Shown: piece after piece, positions 9,546 through 18,169 of the stretch
How the letters are laid out: each line of letters opens with the position of its first letter
How positions within the stretch are numbered: position 1 is the stretch's first letter
Assembly: GCA_023139105.1 (NCBI GenBank)
Contig: JAGLOF010000011.1
Location: 1-64,000, forward strand
Length of the DNA: 64,000 bases
Source of the DNA: a bacterium
Lineage (GTDB): Bacteria; Zhuqueibacterota; QNDG01; JAGLOF01
Direction of reading: 5' to 3'
The notes under the pieces: generated by a model
The model's database searches: none
What the model saw: only the letters and a program-made list of their open reading frames with translations
Told to the model about the DNA's origin: nothing
Position numbers and translations under genes: made by a program

Positions 9546-10046
9546 TTACCGTCCGCGCCTGCCGCCCATGGCTTTACTCATGGAGCTGCCGGTTCTTTCC
9601 AGAGAGGTACCCCTGCCCGCACCACCACCTCGGCCAAATCCACCCTGACCAGCTGCAAATCCACTCCCGCGAGAACCGCGCATCATTTTACGACCGCTGC
9701 CATCCTGGGGACGTACATAGTCAGGATCTTTACCATTGGGAATGCCATCACCATCAAAATCCTGAACATTGTCATTGATGCCGTCACCATCAATATCCAC
9801 AAAACCCTGTCCCCGGCCCGATCCATTGCGGACATAGTCAGGATCCTGACCGTTGGGAATGCCGTCGCCGTCTGCATCGGGTGCGTTGTCATTGAATCCG
9901 TCACCATTGGCATCTACAAATGTGATACCACGTCTGCCTTCACCCGTGCCTGTTGAGTCACATGTTTGAGCTTGTACAGATTGGCCCAGTACCAGAACGG
10001 CCAATGTTGCCAGGGCCGTAAGCAGAAGTTTGTTGTTGCGTTTCAT
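9546..10046 (-). CDS. Secreted DxDxDGxxD repeat protein with Gly/Arg-rich C-terminus
   Basis: Signal peptide; DANGDGFNDNAPDADGDGIPNGQDPDYVRNGSGRGQGFVDIDGDGINDNVQDFDGDGIPNGKDPDYV; GRGGGAGRG tail; AAAGGAG RBS. Confidence 0.85.
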   Translation of the reverse strand: MKRNNKLLLTALATLAVLVLGQSVQAQTCDSTGTGEGRRGITFVDANGDGFNDNAPDADGDGIPNGQDPDYVRNGSGRGQGFVDIDGDGINDNVQDFDGDGIPNGKDPDYVRPQDGSGRKMMRGSRGSGFAAGQGGFGRGGGAGRGTSLERTGSSMSKAMGGRRGR

Positions 10047-10103
10047 AGCTTTCTCCTTTTAACTCGTTTTGAATAGTTTCATTTGTTTTCTACACTGGTC
10101 TTA

Positions 10104-10119
10104 TGCAACTGCTATGCCA
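10104..10119 (-). promoter_or_regulatory. Sigma-54 (-24/-12) promoter
   Basis: Minus strand TGGCAT-AGCAG-TTGCA: GG and GC at canonical spacing, ~60 nt from the start codon. Confidence 0.85.
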
Positions 10120-10192
10120 CATTTTATTAATGGCCTTTAATTCTATATTTTCAATAACTTAGCGAAATCAAACTTTTTTAATGAAAACTTGG

Positions 10193-10235
10193 TTTCGACG
10201 ATATCGTCGCGACATATCGACTCTTAAGTCGATAT
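10193..10235. promoter_or_regulatory. Tandem palindromes, candidate enhancer-binding (UAS) sites
   Basis: CGACGATATCGTCG (10196-10209) and ATATCGACT-CTTA-AGTCGATAT (10214-10235), centres 22 bp apart, ~80-130 bp upstream of the sigma-54 site. Confidence 0.55.
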
Positions 10236-10763
10236 TTTTTTAACTGAACAGAAAATTATTTAACAAGTGATAGCTAAACACTTCATACTATTAATTAATT
10301 TCTCATTCCCTCCTTAAAAAGAGGCTCTTCTGGCACCTGTGTGGAATTAGCCCTAAAGATTAGGCATATTGCAGCATGAATGATAAAGAATTATACAGAC
10401 AGATATTAAGTGTCGTGTTAGTAGATTGGAGGGTGATGCGGAACATCACAAACGAAGCATGGGTCCCACCCTCTGAGGCTGTATGAAAGAGAAGCATTCT
10501 AAGCGTAACAAATGCCCCCCAGTGAATGGAAAGCTGGTATTTCAATTCAATGTTGCAAGAACAAAAATTCAGCAACTAACAAAACGAACAAGACGAACAA
10601 CAAAAAACATAATTACAAAACAAAAATACTTTACTTAGCATTAATACAAAAATATCATATACTATTGACTTTTTACATCTTATTTGTAAAAATCTCTATA
10701 TCTTTTTCTCTTCCGGGTTTTGCAGTTAAATCATTATTCGTTAATTGATATTCGATTTTTTTT

Positions 10764-11044
10764 GACTGATAGTTCCACATATTATAGTCGAGACAAAAAA
10801 TCTTTCTAAAATTATATTGGTTAGAGCAAAAACAGGAGTTATCTTTCCTCATGACAAGCTAATTCATGTTGCATTCGTACTGGCTGGTTCTTCGGGAAAA
10901 CGGGGACGTAGTCTGCATTTAAGAGATTTGGCTGCTATTGCCCAGATCACTCATAAACCTGAGTTTGATAAAAAATGGATGAGTGCCCGAAATGAAGAGG
11001 AATTAAAGAATATCATTCTATTAGCTGAAAGGACTAGGGGTTAA
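10764..11044 (+). pseudogene. PTS EIIA (PtsN-like) domain fragment, N-terminal part missing
   Basis: Open frame LIVPHIIVETKNLSKIILVRAKTGVIFPHDKLIHVAFVLAGSSGKRGRSLHLRDLAAIAQITHKPEFDKKWMSARNEEELKNIILLAERTRG* is the C-terminal half of an EIIA-2 type domain; a short TTG-start ORF at 10817 could still be expressed. Confidence 0.6.
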
Positions 11045-11047
11045 AAT

Positions 11048-12805
11048 ATGGTTGTAAAAAAAGCAAGTCGCTTTAATATGGAAAGTTTTTTAGTTTGGAT
11101 TGAAAAAACCGGCAACAAGCTTCCGCATCCTTTCTGGATTTTTATCTATCTGGGCGGTTTCGTGCTGCTTCTTTCGCTGGTATTTGGACTCCTGGGCGTT
11201 TCCGTTTCCCATCCTGTAAGCCAGGAAACCATTACAGCACAGAACCTATTGTCACAGCATGGTTTACAGAGATTTGTTCTGGAGATGGTCACTAACTTTG
11301 CTCATTTTGCGCCATTGGGTCTGGTTCTGGTGATGCTGATGGGGGTTTCCCTGTCAGTTCATTCAGGTTTTATGGAAATGGTTCTGGTTAGAATGATTAG
11401 AGTCCCTGAATTTCTGACGCTGCCTGTCATTGTTCTCGCGGGAATCATGGGAAATTTGGGCTCTGACGCGGGAATAGTTGTTGTTCCACCTCTAGCTGCA
11501 GTGGCTTTCAAGAAAATGGGTAAGAATCCTTTGGCCGGACTAATTCTTGCTTATGCAGCATGCACCGCCGGGTTTTCCGCCACTTTGATCCCCAGGGGCA
11601 CAGATGTACTTCTGGCCGGCTTCACCAACTCTGCCCTGGAAGATCCCAATCTCCATGTGGGCGCTTCTGCAAATCTCTATTTTATGATTGCTTCTGTTTT
11701 CCTTATTGTCTTGGTAATGACCTGGGTCGCCAAACGATATACACTGCCGGCACTTCAAGACTTCGAGGCTGTTTCCCCCGACTCTAATACAAAGATGAAT
11801 AAAACAGAAAAAAAAGGATTCAAGTGGGCTCTAATCGCATTGGGCATCTATACAATTTTTGCGCTTTTGACAGTGCTTCCGGAAGATGGGCTGTTGCGCT
11901 ACAATGTGGAAAAAATCCAGACGATAGCCTTTAAAGAGAATCCGAAAGCAGAGAGAACGGACAGGGCTATTGGGAAAACGGCTATTATTTCAGACGGTGA
12001 AAAAAAACGAATTGCAATTGTTTATAATGATCAGAAACTCTTTTTAGATGACGTTTCAGTAGACCGAGTGGTGGAGGATGCCAGTGTCCGTATCCATTTC
12101 TTAGAGGGATGTTCAACTCTAGACAGGCAGAGTATTACCCATATAGAAATCATGCCTGATGTGATGCGCGGCCCCTTTTTCAGGGGTTTGGTGGTAATTC
12201 TCTTCTTTTTCTTTGCTGTTCCCGGTATAGTCTATGGTAAGTTTGTAGGCAAAATCCAAAAATTGGCCGATATTCCGGGCATGATGGTGACAAGTGTAAA
12301 GGGCGTTGCTGGTCTAATTGTTCTGGTACTTGTTATGTCTCAGTTTGTGGCGTTTTTCCAATGGTCTAATCTTGACAGGATCATAGCTATCTATGGAGCC
12401 AATCTTCTGAATGCTCTTCAGTTTCAGGGGCCTCCGCTGCTGGTCGTGACAATTATAATGGTTATGATATTGAATCTATTTCTGGGTTCCAGTTCAGCCA
12501 AATGGGCCATGCTGGCGCCCATAATTGTACCGATGTTTTTATATTTGAATCCTTCGATTTCTCCGGCTGTTTCCCAACTTGTCTATAGAATTGGAGACTC
12601 AACTACCAATGGCATCTCGCCACTATATCCATATTTCCCCCTGGCCCTCGGCTGGGTAAGGGAATACAAAAAGGACGCCGGTATTGGAACATTAATCCGG
12701 CTTCTATTACCCTATGCAATTTTCACTGGAATCGCCTGGATTGCTTTACTGCTTATATGGTATTTTTTAGGCATTCCTGTTGGCCCTGGTGAGGCAATAA
12801 TATAA
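11048..12805 (+). CDS. AbgT-family transporter with unusual internal soluble insert
   Basis: GNLGSDAGIVVVPPLAA, AYAACTAGFSATLIPRGTDVLLAGFT, LGSSSAKWAMLAPIIVPM, RIGDSTTNGISPLYPYFPL motifs. Confidence 0.92.
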   Translation: MVVKKASRFNMESFLVWIEKTGNKLPHPFWIFIYLGGFVLLLSLVFGLLGVSVSHPVSQETITAQNLLSQHGLQRFVLEMVTNFAHFAPLGLVLVMLMGVSLSVHSGFMEMVLVRMIRVPEFLTLPVIVLAGIMGNLGSDAGIVVVPPLAAVAFKKMGKNPLAGLILAYAACTAGFSATLIPRGTDVLLAGFTNSALEDPNLHVGASANLYFMIASVFLIVLVMTWVAKRYTLPALQDFEAVSPDSNTKMNKTEKKGFKWALIALGIYTIFALLTVLPEDGLLRYNVEKIQTIAFKENPKAERTDRAIGKTAIISDGEKKRIAIVYNDQKLFLDDVSVDRVVEDASVRIHFLEGCSTLDRQSITHIEIMPDVMRGPFFRGLVVILFFFFAVPGIVYGKFVGKIQKLADIPGMMVTSVKGVAGLIVLVLVMSQFVAFFQWSNLDRIIAIYGANLLNALQFQGPPLLVVTIIMVMILNLFLGSSSAKWAMLAPIIVPMFLYLNPSISPAVSQLVYRIGDSTTNGISPLYPYFPLALGWVREYKKDAGIGTLIRLLLPYAIFTGIAWIALLLIWYFLGIPVGPGEAII

Positions 12806-12813
12806 AAAAAGAT

Positions 12814-12847
12814 CCGGGTGTTGCAGAATATATTTTGCAACGCCCGG
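12814..12847 (+). terminator. Hairpin downstream of the AbgT gene
   Basis: CCGGGTGTTGCA ... TGCAACGCCCGG. Confidence 0.55.
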
Positions 12848-12861
12848 TGTTAGTCATTCAA

Positions 12862-13140
12862 GACAATCCTTAACGTAATTCAGCCTGCACTCACCACAGG
12901 CATTTATCCAAGACAGGTTTCTCCCCCTTTTTCGATATTTTCAAAGCATCCATGCCGCATTTACTGGCACAGATACCACAATCGGCACATTTTTCTCCGG
13001 GGAGTATTTTGAACAAACCCACTCTGGAAACAACATTCAATAATGCACCGGACATACATATTTACAAAATGGACGAAAGACAAACAGACTGCTGATGAGG
13101 ATAACGATTAAAAAGCCCAAAGCAAAAGGTGGCCCCTGAC
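12862..13140 (-). pseudogene. Truncated, degraded duplicate of the NapH-like gene at 19582-20346
   Basis: Near-continuous match to 19588-19880, e.g. catatttacaaaatggacgaaagacaaacag; small internal deletions break the CxxCxxC region. Confidence 0.88.
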
Positions 13141-13252
13141 GTTGAATTCATTGACCAACTGTCTCACTATTCTTCCTGTCGCATTGTAGACAGTTATTTC
13201 TACATGACCTGATTTTGCCAAACCGTAGGCCATCACTGTGCTGGATTAAAGG
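13141..13252 (-). pseudogene. C-terminal sorting/FlgD-like domain remnant
   Basis: Reverse frame STVMAYGLAKSGHVEITVYNATGRIVRQLVNEFN; the upstream NPFNP motif is frameshifted. Confidence 0.7.
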
Positions 13253-13261
13253 GGAGCGCTA

Positions 13262-13423
13262 ACAGTCTGTCGGGCTTAAGGCTATTAGGCATGTTTTTAG
13301 AGATTTTTTTCCTATTCAAGGCGCGATTGAGGCGCATAAAGGGGAGTATGTAACGATTAAGCAACGCTGAATAGGGGAAAAAGATCAAAAACAGGACAAT
13401 ATTGTTTAAGTCCGACAGACTGC
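13262..13423. mobile_element. MITE-like 162-bp element with TIRs and flanking TA dinucleotides
   Basis: Left ACAGTCTGTCGGGCTTAA, right (rc) GCAGTCTGTCGGACTTAA; inner imperfect symmetry (TGTTTTTaGAgaTTTTTTTCCTATTCA / TGTTTTTGATCTTTTTCCCCTATTCA); TA on both sides. Confidence 0.78.
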
Positions 13424-14388
13424 TAAGGCTGAACCGCCCGATGAGCTTCGTTCTGTTGATTTAATACCAGGTTTAACAGTTCCATCCTGTTTTTCAAACC
13501 CAATTTTTTATACAAATTGTATATATGATTTTTCACTGTATGGGGTGCAATATAAAGCAGTTCTGCAATTTCACGATTGTTTTTACCTTCAAGCAACAGT
13601 TCCATAATTTCCTGCTGACGTGTTGATACACCATTATTCTTACAGAAACTGTCAATAGCATTAATATTTAGGCTCATGCCATTGTTGGCTGCTGAAGATT
13701 TTATAAACCCGGGTATCCAAATAAAAAGATAGGCATTAAATGCCAGAGGTATGACAGCATCTCCCAGCTGTTGGGGCAGGCCGGGAATAAATGTGCTGCT
13801 GACCCAAAAAACCAAACCCGCACCATAAAACAAAGTCATCTTCCCCACTTGCCGCAATCTTGCAGAAGCGACGTGCTTCAACCCTTGAATGGTGAATATA
13901 ACCATCACAATCAGCATAGCCACCAGGTTGGAAAGTATGAGAAAATAACTGAGCATGGCAGCCCATACATGGCCCGCGTCTTTGTAAAAGAGCAGATGAA
14001 TCGTATAGAAAACGCAAAAAAGAACAGGACTGATTTTAAAGACCCATTGCAGCCATGGTGGCGCTTTTCTGTCAGCAGCCGCCCATAGCCATCGAAACGC
14101 CGTGTACAGAAAAAGGAGAAATACCAGAGCGGTCACGGGGCTGAGGAAATTCATGAATCTGGATTGTTTAAATGCCATCAAATCCGGAAAAAATGAGATA
14201 TGCACATACCCAGATAATGAATCAAGCAGAATCAGTAGATTATACATAACAACAGGCAGCAGCAAAGCCTTTAATGCTATGGACTCCCTACGACTGCATT
14301 GAAGTGTATACGCAAAGAGGCCGGCACCCATAATTACTGTCAGAATATTTAGCCAGAGATGGACATGCTGCATAGTAAAATTAACCAT
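13423..14388 (-). CDS. LuxR-family HTH regulator with N-terminal multi-TM sensor region
   Basis: C-terminal TRQQEIMELLLEGKNNREIAELLYIAPHTVKNHIYNLYKKLGLKNR; about seven hydrophobic segments; start probably at M44 of the listed ORF. Confidence 0.88.
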   Translation of the reverse strand: MVNFTMQHVHLWLNILTVIMGAGLFAYTLQCSRRESIALKALLLPVVMYNLLILLDSLSGYVHISFFPDLMAFKQSRFMNFLSPVTALVFLLFLYTAFRWLWAAADRKAPPWLQWVFKISPVLFCVFYTIHLLFYKDAGHVWAAMLSYFLILSNLVAMLIVMVIFTIQGLKHVASARLRQVGKMTLFYGAGLVFWVSSTFIPGLPQQLGDAVIPLAFNAYLFIWIPGFIKSSAANNGMSLNINAIDSFCKNNGVSTRQQEIMELLLEGKNNREIAELLYIAPHTVKNHIYNLYKKLGLKNRMELLNLVLNQQNEAHRAVQP

Positions 14389-14564
14389 TTTATTGCTGTA
14401 AGATTGTTCAAGGTAATGCAACGCGCTTCTTTTTGCAACTGTAAATTTGAACCATAATGAGACGCTTTTCTCAACAACTACTTCATATGTGCCCACGTAT
14501 ATTATGCCATCTTGCACACATCACATGTACTCATTTTGTATAATAATTACAGGAGAAAAAGCCA

Positions 14565-16547
14565 ATGCGTCGAACATTTTATTTATCTGTTGCAGCAATA
14601 ATTGTGTATGCAGCAGTTTCTGTGAGCGGACAGACTCTGCATGAATATGTGGACAAAGGGAATATAGCAAAAGTGAAGGAATTGCTACAGGCCAATCCCG
14701 GTGATATCGATTTGCTGGACGGCCAGCATACCACGCCGCTTTATCATGCGGTCATGGCCAGCAACACCGACCTGATTCAATATCTTTTGGAGCAAAAAGC
14801 CGATCCCAATACAGCCGATGCCGCAGGTTGGGGCCTTCTGCATCACTGCGTTATAGGGGACAAAGTGGAGATACTGACATTATTGCTGAATCATGGGGCC
14901 GACATCAACAAAATTGGAGGCGGTGAGTACACAGCATTGCTGCTGGCCATTCTGGTTCCCCGGCCAGCCATGGTGCCCCTTTTGCTGGAAAGAGGTGTGG
15001 ACATTGATCTGTTTTCTGCAGCTAGTCTTGGCAGGCTGGACATCATAAATTCACTGCTGGATAAAGGCGAAGATGTCAACAAGCCCATGCAGGACAAAAG
15101 GACAGCTCTGTTTTTTGCGGCCCAATACAACAAGCCTGAATCAGTTGAGCTGCTGGTCAAGCGTGGCGCAGCCTTGGAGACCAAAGACGCTCGGGACATT
15201 ACGGCCCTGTTCATGGCAACCAACACCAATGCCGGTGAAGCCATAAAAAAATTGGTGACCCTGGGCGCAGACATCAAGACTGTGGATGGGTCTGGCAACA
15301 CAGCAATACACTTAGCACTGGAGAAAAAACACAATAAACTGGCCCTGTGGTATCTGCAAAATGGTGCTGACCCCAAAGCTGTAAACAATACCGGTGATGG
15401 CCTTGTGCAATATGCTGCCCGATCAGGAGCCGTTTATGTCATTGACTTGCTGGTTAAATCTGGTGTTGATATAAAGGTCAGGAATAAAAAGGGAGACTCT
15501 GCACTTGAATTTGCTCTGGCAGCGGGTCAAGGGGAAGCTATGAAATCTCTTGTGGACCATGGCATACTGGATGATTTCTCAGATACTCAACTACAGTTAA
15601 CGCTTCATCAGGCAGCTCAGGGCGGCCAGGCAGTGCTTTGTGATCTGCTTATGGGAAAAGTTACTTCCAGATCATCATTGAACGGTGATGGCGGTACCTT
15701 GATTCATTCTGCCGCATCTGGGGGGCTTGATCAAATGTTAAAAAGGCTGCTTGTCACTGACCTCAATGCAGAACTACTCGATCGTTATGGCAGAAACCCT
15801 GTTGAGCTGGCCGCACTGAACGGGCATCGCTCCTCAGCACAGATTCTGGTGGAAAACAATGTAAAGGCTGATGGGCGTGATGAGCTTGGTCGATCAGCGC
15901 TTCATAGAATGTCCAGAAGAAATAACGCTGCCGGATTGTCTATTCTATTAAGCCTTGGCAGTGACATCAATATCAAGGACAAAGCCGGTGAAACCTCACT
16001 GCATTATGCTGTGCGCTTTAACTGTTCTGATGCACTGGATACATTGCTCAGTGCAAATACCAATATTAATGCCAGAGATAAAAATGAACGTACACCGTTA
16101 ATTGCGGCTTTGGCCTCGGGACAGCATTCTATGGCAGACCGGTTATTAGCCGGTGGTGCGGATGTCAATGTTAAAGACAGAGATGGCGCGACACCTTTGC
16201 ATTGGGCAGTCAAAATGCATCATGAAGCCGCAGTGGAGTCAATTCTGAAAGCCGGAGCTTCGGCTGTAAAAAAAGATAAAAGAGGCAGAACGGCATTGCA
16301 CTGGGCCGCCGAAACATGGAAAAATGAGAATATCTGCAATATGCTGTTGAAGGCCGGTTCAGATATTAACCGGCGGGACAAAGGCGGCAACACGCCTTTG
16401 CACACAGCAATCATGCATGGCCAGCCCGAACAGGCCCAGTGGCTTGTGCACCAGGGTGCGGATATGACCATTAAAAATAAGAATAGTGACAGCACATCAG
16501 ACCTGGCCCGCAAATGCGGAATGACTTTAAGTGAAATTTCCCGCTAA
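14565..16547 (+). CDS. Secreted ankyrin-repeat protein
   Basis: Signal peptide and many ANK repeats (G.TPLH.A...G....LL..GAD.N). Confidence 0.95.
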   Translation: MRRTFYLSVAAIIVYAAVSVSGQTLHEYVDKGNIAKVKELLQANPGDIDLLDGQHTTPLYHAVMASNTDLIQYLLEQKADPNTADAAGWGLLHHCVIGDKVEILTLLLNHGADINKIGGGEYTALLLAILVPRPAMVPLLLERGVDIDLFSAASLGRLDIINSLLDKGEDVNKPMQDKRTALFFAAQYNKPESVELLVKRGAALETKDARDITALFMATNTNAGEAIKKLVTLGADIKTVDGSGNTAIHLALEKKHNKLALWYLQNGADPKAVNNTGDGLVQYAARSGAVYVIDLLVKSGVDIKVRNKKGDSALEFALAAGQGEAMKSLVDHGILDDFSDTQLQLTLHQAAQGGQAVLCDLLMGKVTSRSSLNGDGGTLIHSAASGGLDQMLKRLLVTDLNAELLDRYGRNPVELAALNGHRSSAQILVENNVKADGRDELGRSALHRMSRRNNAAGLSILLSLGSDINIKDKAGETSLHYAVRFNCSDALDTLLSANTNINARDKNERTPLIAALASGQHSMADRLLAGGADVNVKDRDGATPLHWAVKMHHEAAVESILKAGASAVKKDKRGRTALHWAAETWKNENICNMLLKAGSDINRRDKGGNTPLHTAIMHGQPEQAQWLVHQGADMTIKNKNSDSTSDLARKCGMTLSEISR

Positions 16548-16564
16548 AGGGGAAGGGAGATAAA

Positions 16565-17809
16565 ATGACAAAACGATTGACAGTGTTACTGATATTAATA
16601 TTAATGGCTGCTCAGGCAACGCAAATTTTTGCTGATGACTGGCCCAGATGGCGCGGGGCGCATGCAAATCAGATATCCACAGAAACAGGTTGGAACGCAA
16701 ATGCTCTATCCAAACCGACGATTGTCTGGGAGAGTCAGATAGGCCGGGGCCATTCAGCTTTTGCCATTGCTGGAGGTCAGTTGTTCACCACAGGTCAACG
16801 TGAAGTGGCCATGGCCGTTGACACCGTATTTGAAGAGATCGTTTTCAGTATCGATGCCATTACAGGCAAAGAAAACTGGCGCCACACCTATCGCTGTCCC
16901 GGCACTGGTAATTTCCCCGGACCAGAAAGCACACCCTGTATCGATAAGAATCGTGTTTACACTATTGGCCGAGAAGGCGATCTGTTTTGCTTGAACAGAG
17001 AAGACGGCCGTGTTTTGTGGCATCGCAATGTGGTACAGGATTCCCTGACACGTCTTCACGCCTGGGGAATATCAGGATCACCTATTGTAGATAGTGATAT
17101 GCTTTTCCTGAACATAGGTGAGTCAGGTGCCGCCTTTGATAAAAAAACAGGTTCAATCATATGGGGCAGCAAACCGGTAACATGCGGTTTTGCGTCTCCT
17201 GTTCTTTTTGTTCATGAGGCGAGATCATTGGTGGCCATGCAGGCAGCCCAAAACTTAAATATTGTCAGCAGAAATGATGGCAAAGTGGTCTGGGAGTATA
17301 AGTGGAGTTCCTATCAGGACCCCATTGTTATGGGTGACAATCTCTTTTTAACCGCAGGCCAGGGCGGCAAGATCAAAGGCAGTGCGATGCTCAGCTGGAC
17401 AGACAATGAGCCCACTGTACTGTGGAACCGCAAACGGCCAGGATCCGGCTTTCAGAACTGGGTGGTGATTGGTGATTACGGTTATGGTTTCTTTAATCCA
17501 CGCAAGCAGTCTCTCCAATGCATTAACCTGAAAACCGGTGATCTGGCCTGGGAAGAAGACCTGGGTGACTGGGGCTCATTTATCGCTGTCAATGACAAGC
17601 TGATTATTGCCACAGGCCAGGGCGAGGCCATTACAGCTGAAGCCACCCCCGAAGGATTCAGACCCATTTCAAGAGCCATGGTTCTGCCCTCAGGCAGGGG
17701 TCGTCAGGATCAGTGCTACTTATGGACTCATCCCATTTTGGCAGACGGCCTTTTGTATATACGCAATACTGATGGAGACATGGTATGCATTGACATGCGT
17801 GCAGATTGA
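16565..17809 (+). CDS. PQQ-like beta-propeller (BamB-like) protein
   Basis: DDWPRWRGAHANQISTETGW, GKENWRHTYRCPGTG, DGRVLWHRNVV, GDLAWEEDLG propeller motifs. Confidence 0.9.
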   Translation: MTKRLTVLLILILMAAQATQIFADDWPRWRGAHANQISTETGWNANALSKPTIVWESQIGRGHSAFAIAGGQLFTTGQREVAMAVDTVFEEIVFSIDAITGKENWRHTYRCPGTGNFPGPESTPCIDKNRVYTIGREGDLFCLNREDGRVLWHRNVVQDSLTRLHAWGISGSPIVDSDMLFLNIGESGAAFDKKTGSIIWGSKPVTCGFASPVLFVHEARSLVAMQAAQNLNIVSRNDGKVVWEYKWSSYQDPIVMGDNLFLTAGQGGKIKGSAMLSWTDNEPTVLWNRKRPGSGFQNWVVIGDYGYGFFNPRKQSLQCINLKTGDLAWEEDLGDWGSFIAVNDKLIIATGQGEAITAEATPEGFRPISRAMVLPSGRGRQDQCYLWTHPILADGLLYIRNTDGDMVCIDMRAD

Positions 17810-17844
17810 TTTGGTCAATAGGTTTATGACAAGTTGATGTTCTG

Positions 17845-17876
17845 GGCGCTGAGACTATTCTGTTCGGCGCCTTTTT
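17845..17876 (+). terminator. Rho-independent terminator
   Basis: GGCGC-tgagactattctgttcg-GCGCCTTTTTATTTTTT. Confidence 0.7.
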
Positions 17877-17881
17877 ATTTT

Positions 17882-17911
17882 TTCATCCTGAGCACAGCGA
17901 AGAATCTTTGT
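17882..17911. repeat. TCATCCTGAGCacaGCGAAGaATCT dispersed-repeat-type sequence
   Basis: Resembles TCATCCTGAGCGxAGCGAAGGATCT intergenic repeats known from many bacterial genomes (from memory; not searched). Confidence 0.5.
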
Positions 17912-18060
17912 TTCTGATATCGGGTAGGCCGGGAATTTAGGGGTTATGATCCTTCACCTGAAAATTACTGGTATGAGTTTTTGCCTGAAAAACAGACCTA
18001 TCTTAAATTCTTTATTTTTAAATAGTTAGAGAAGTTCGATTAAATATAGACAAATCCATT

Positions 18061-18100
18061 TTTCGACTATTTCGTCGTAACTCTTCGACCCTTAAGTCGA
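18061..18100. promoter_or_regulatory. Second copy of the TTTCGAC-n-CGTCG...CTTAAGTCGA motif
   Basis: Ungapped hand alignment to 10193-10232: 32 of 40 identical. Confidence 0.6.
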
Positions 18101-18109
18101 GAATAAAAA

Positions 18110-18147
18110 AATCCCCCCGGAGGCCATCTCTTCCTCTGGAGGGATTA
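18110..18147 (-). terminator. Terminator hairpin
   Basis: AATCCCtCCaGAG ... CTCCGGgGGGATTTTTTTA on the minus strand, downstream of the YCF48-like gene. Confidence 0.7.
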
Positions 18148-18169
18148 AAAACATACACGCCAAATTATA

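Noticed and set aside
10360-10748. Short ORFs at 10360-10575 and 10512-10748 and a possible integron attC-like sequence (gcgtaacaaatgcccccc)
   Set aside because: No matching GTTRRRY core partner or integrase was seen and the ORFs are AT-rich without RBS; insufficient support.
14891-15388. 165-aa minus-strand ORF in the ankyrin gene
   Set aside because: Antisense to repetitive ankyrin codons; Ser/Ala-rich artefact.
17959-17976. TGGTATGAGTTTTTGCC as a sigma-54 promoter near the orphan motif copy
   Set aside because: GG-to-GC spacing is one base too long and no gene lies downstream in that orientation.
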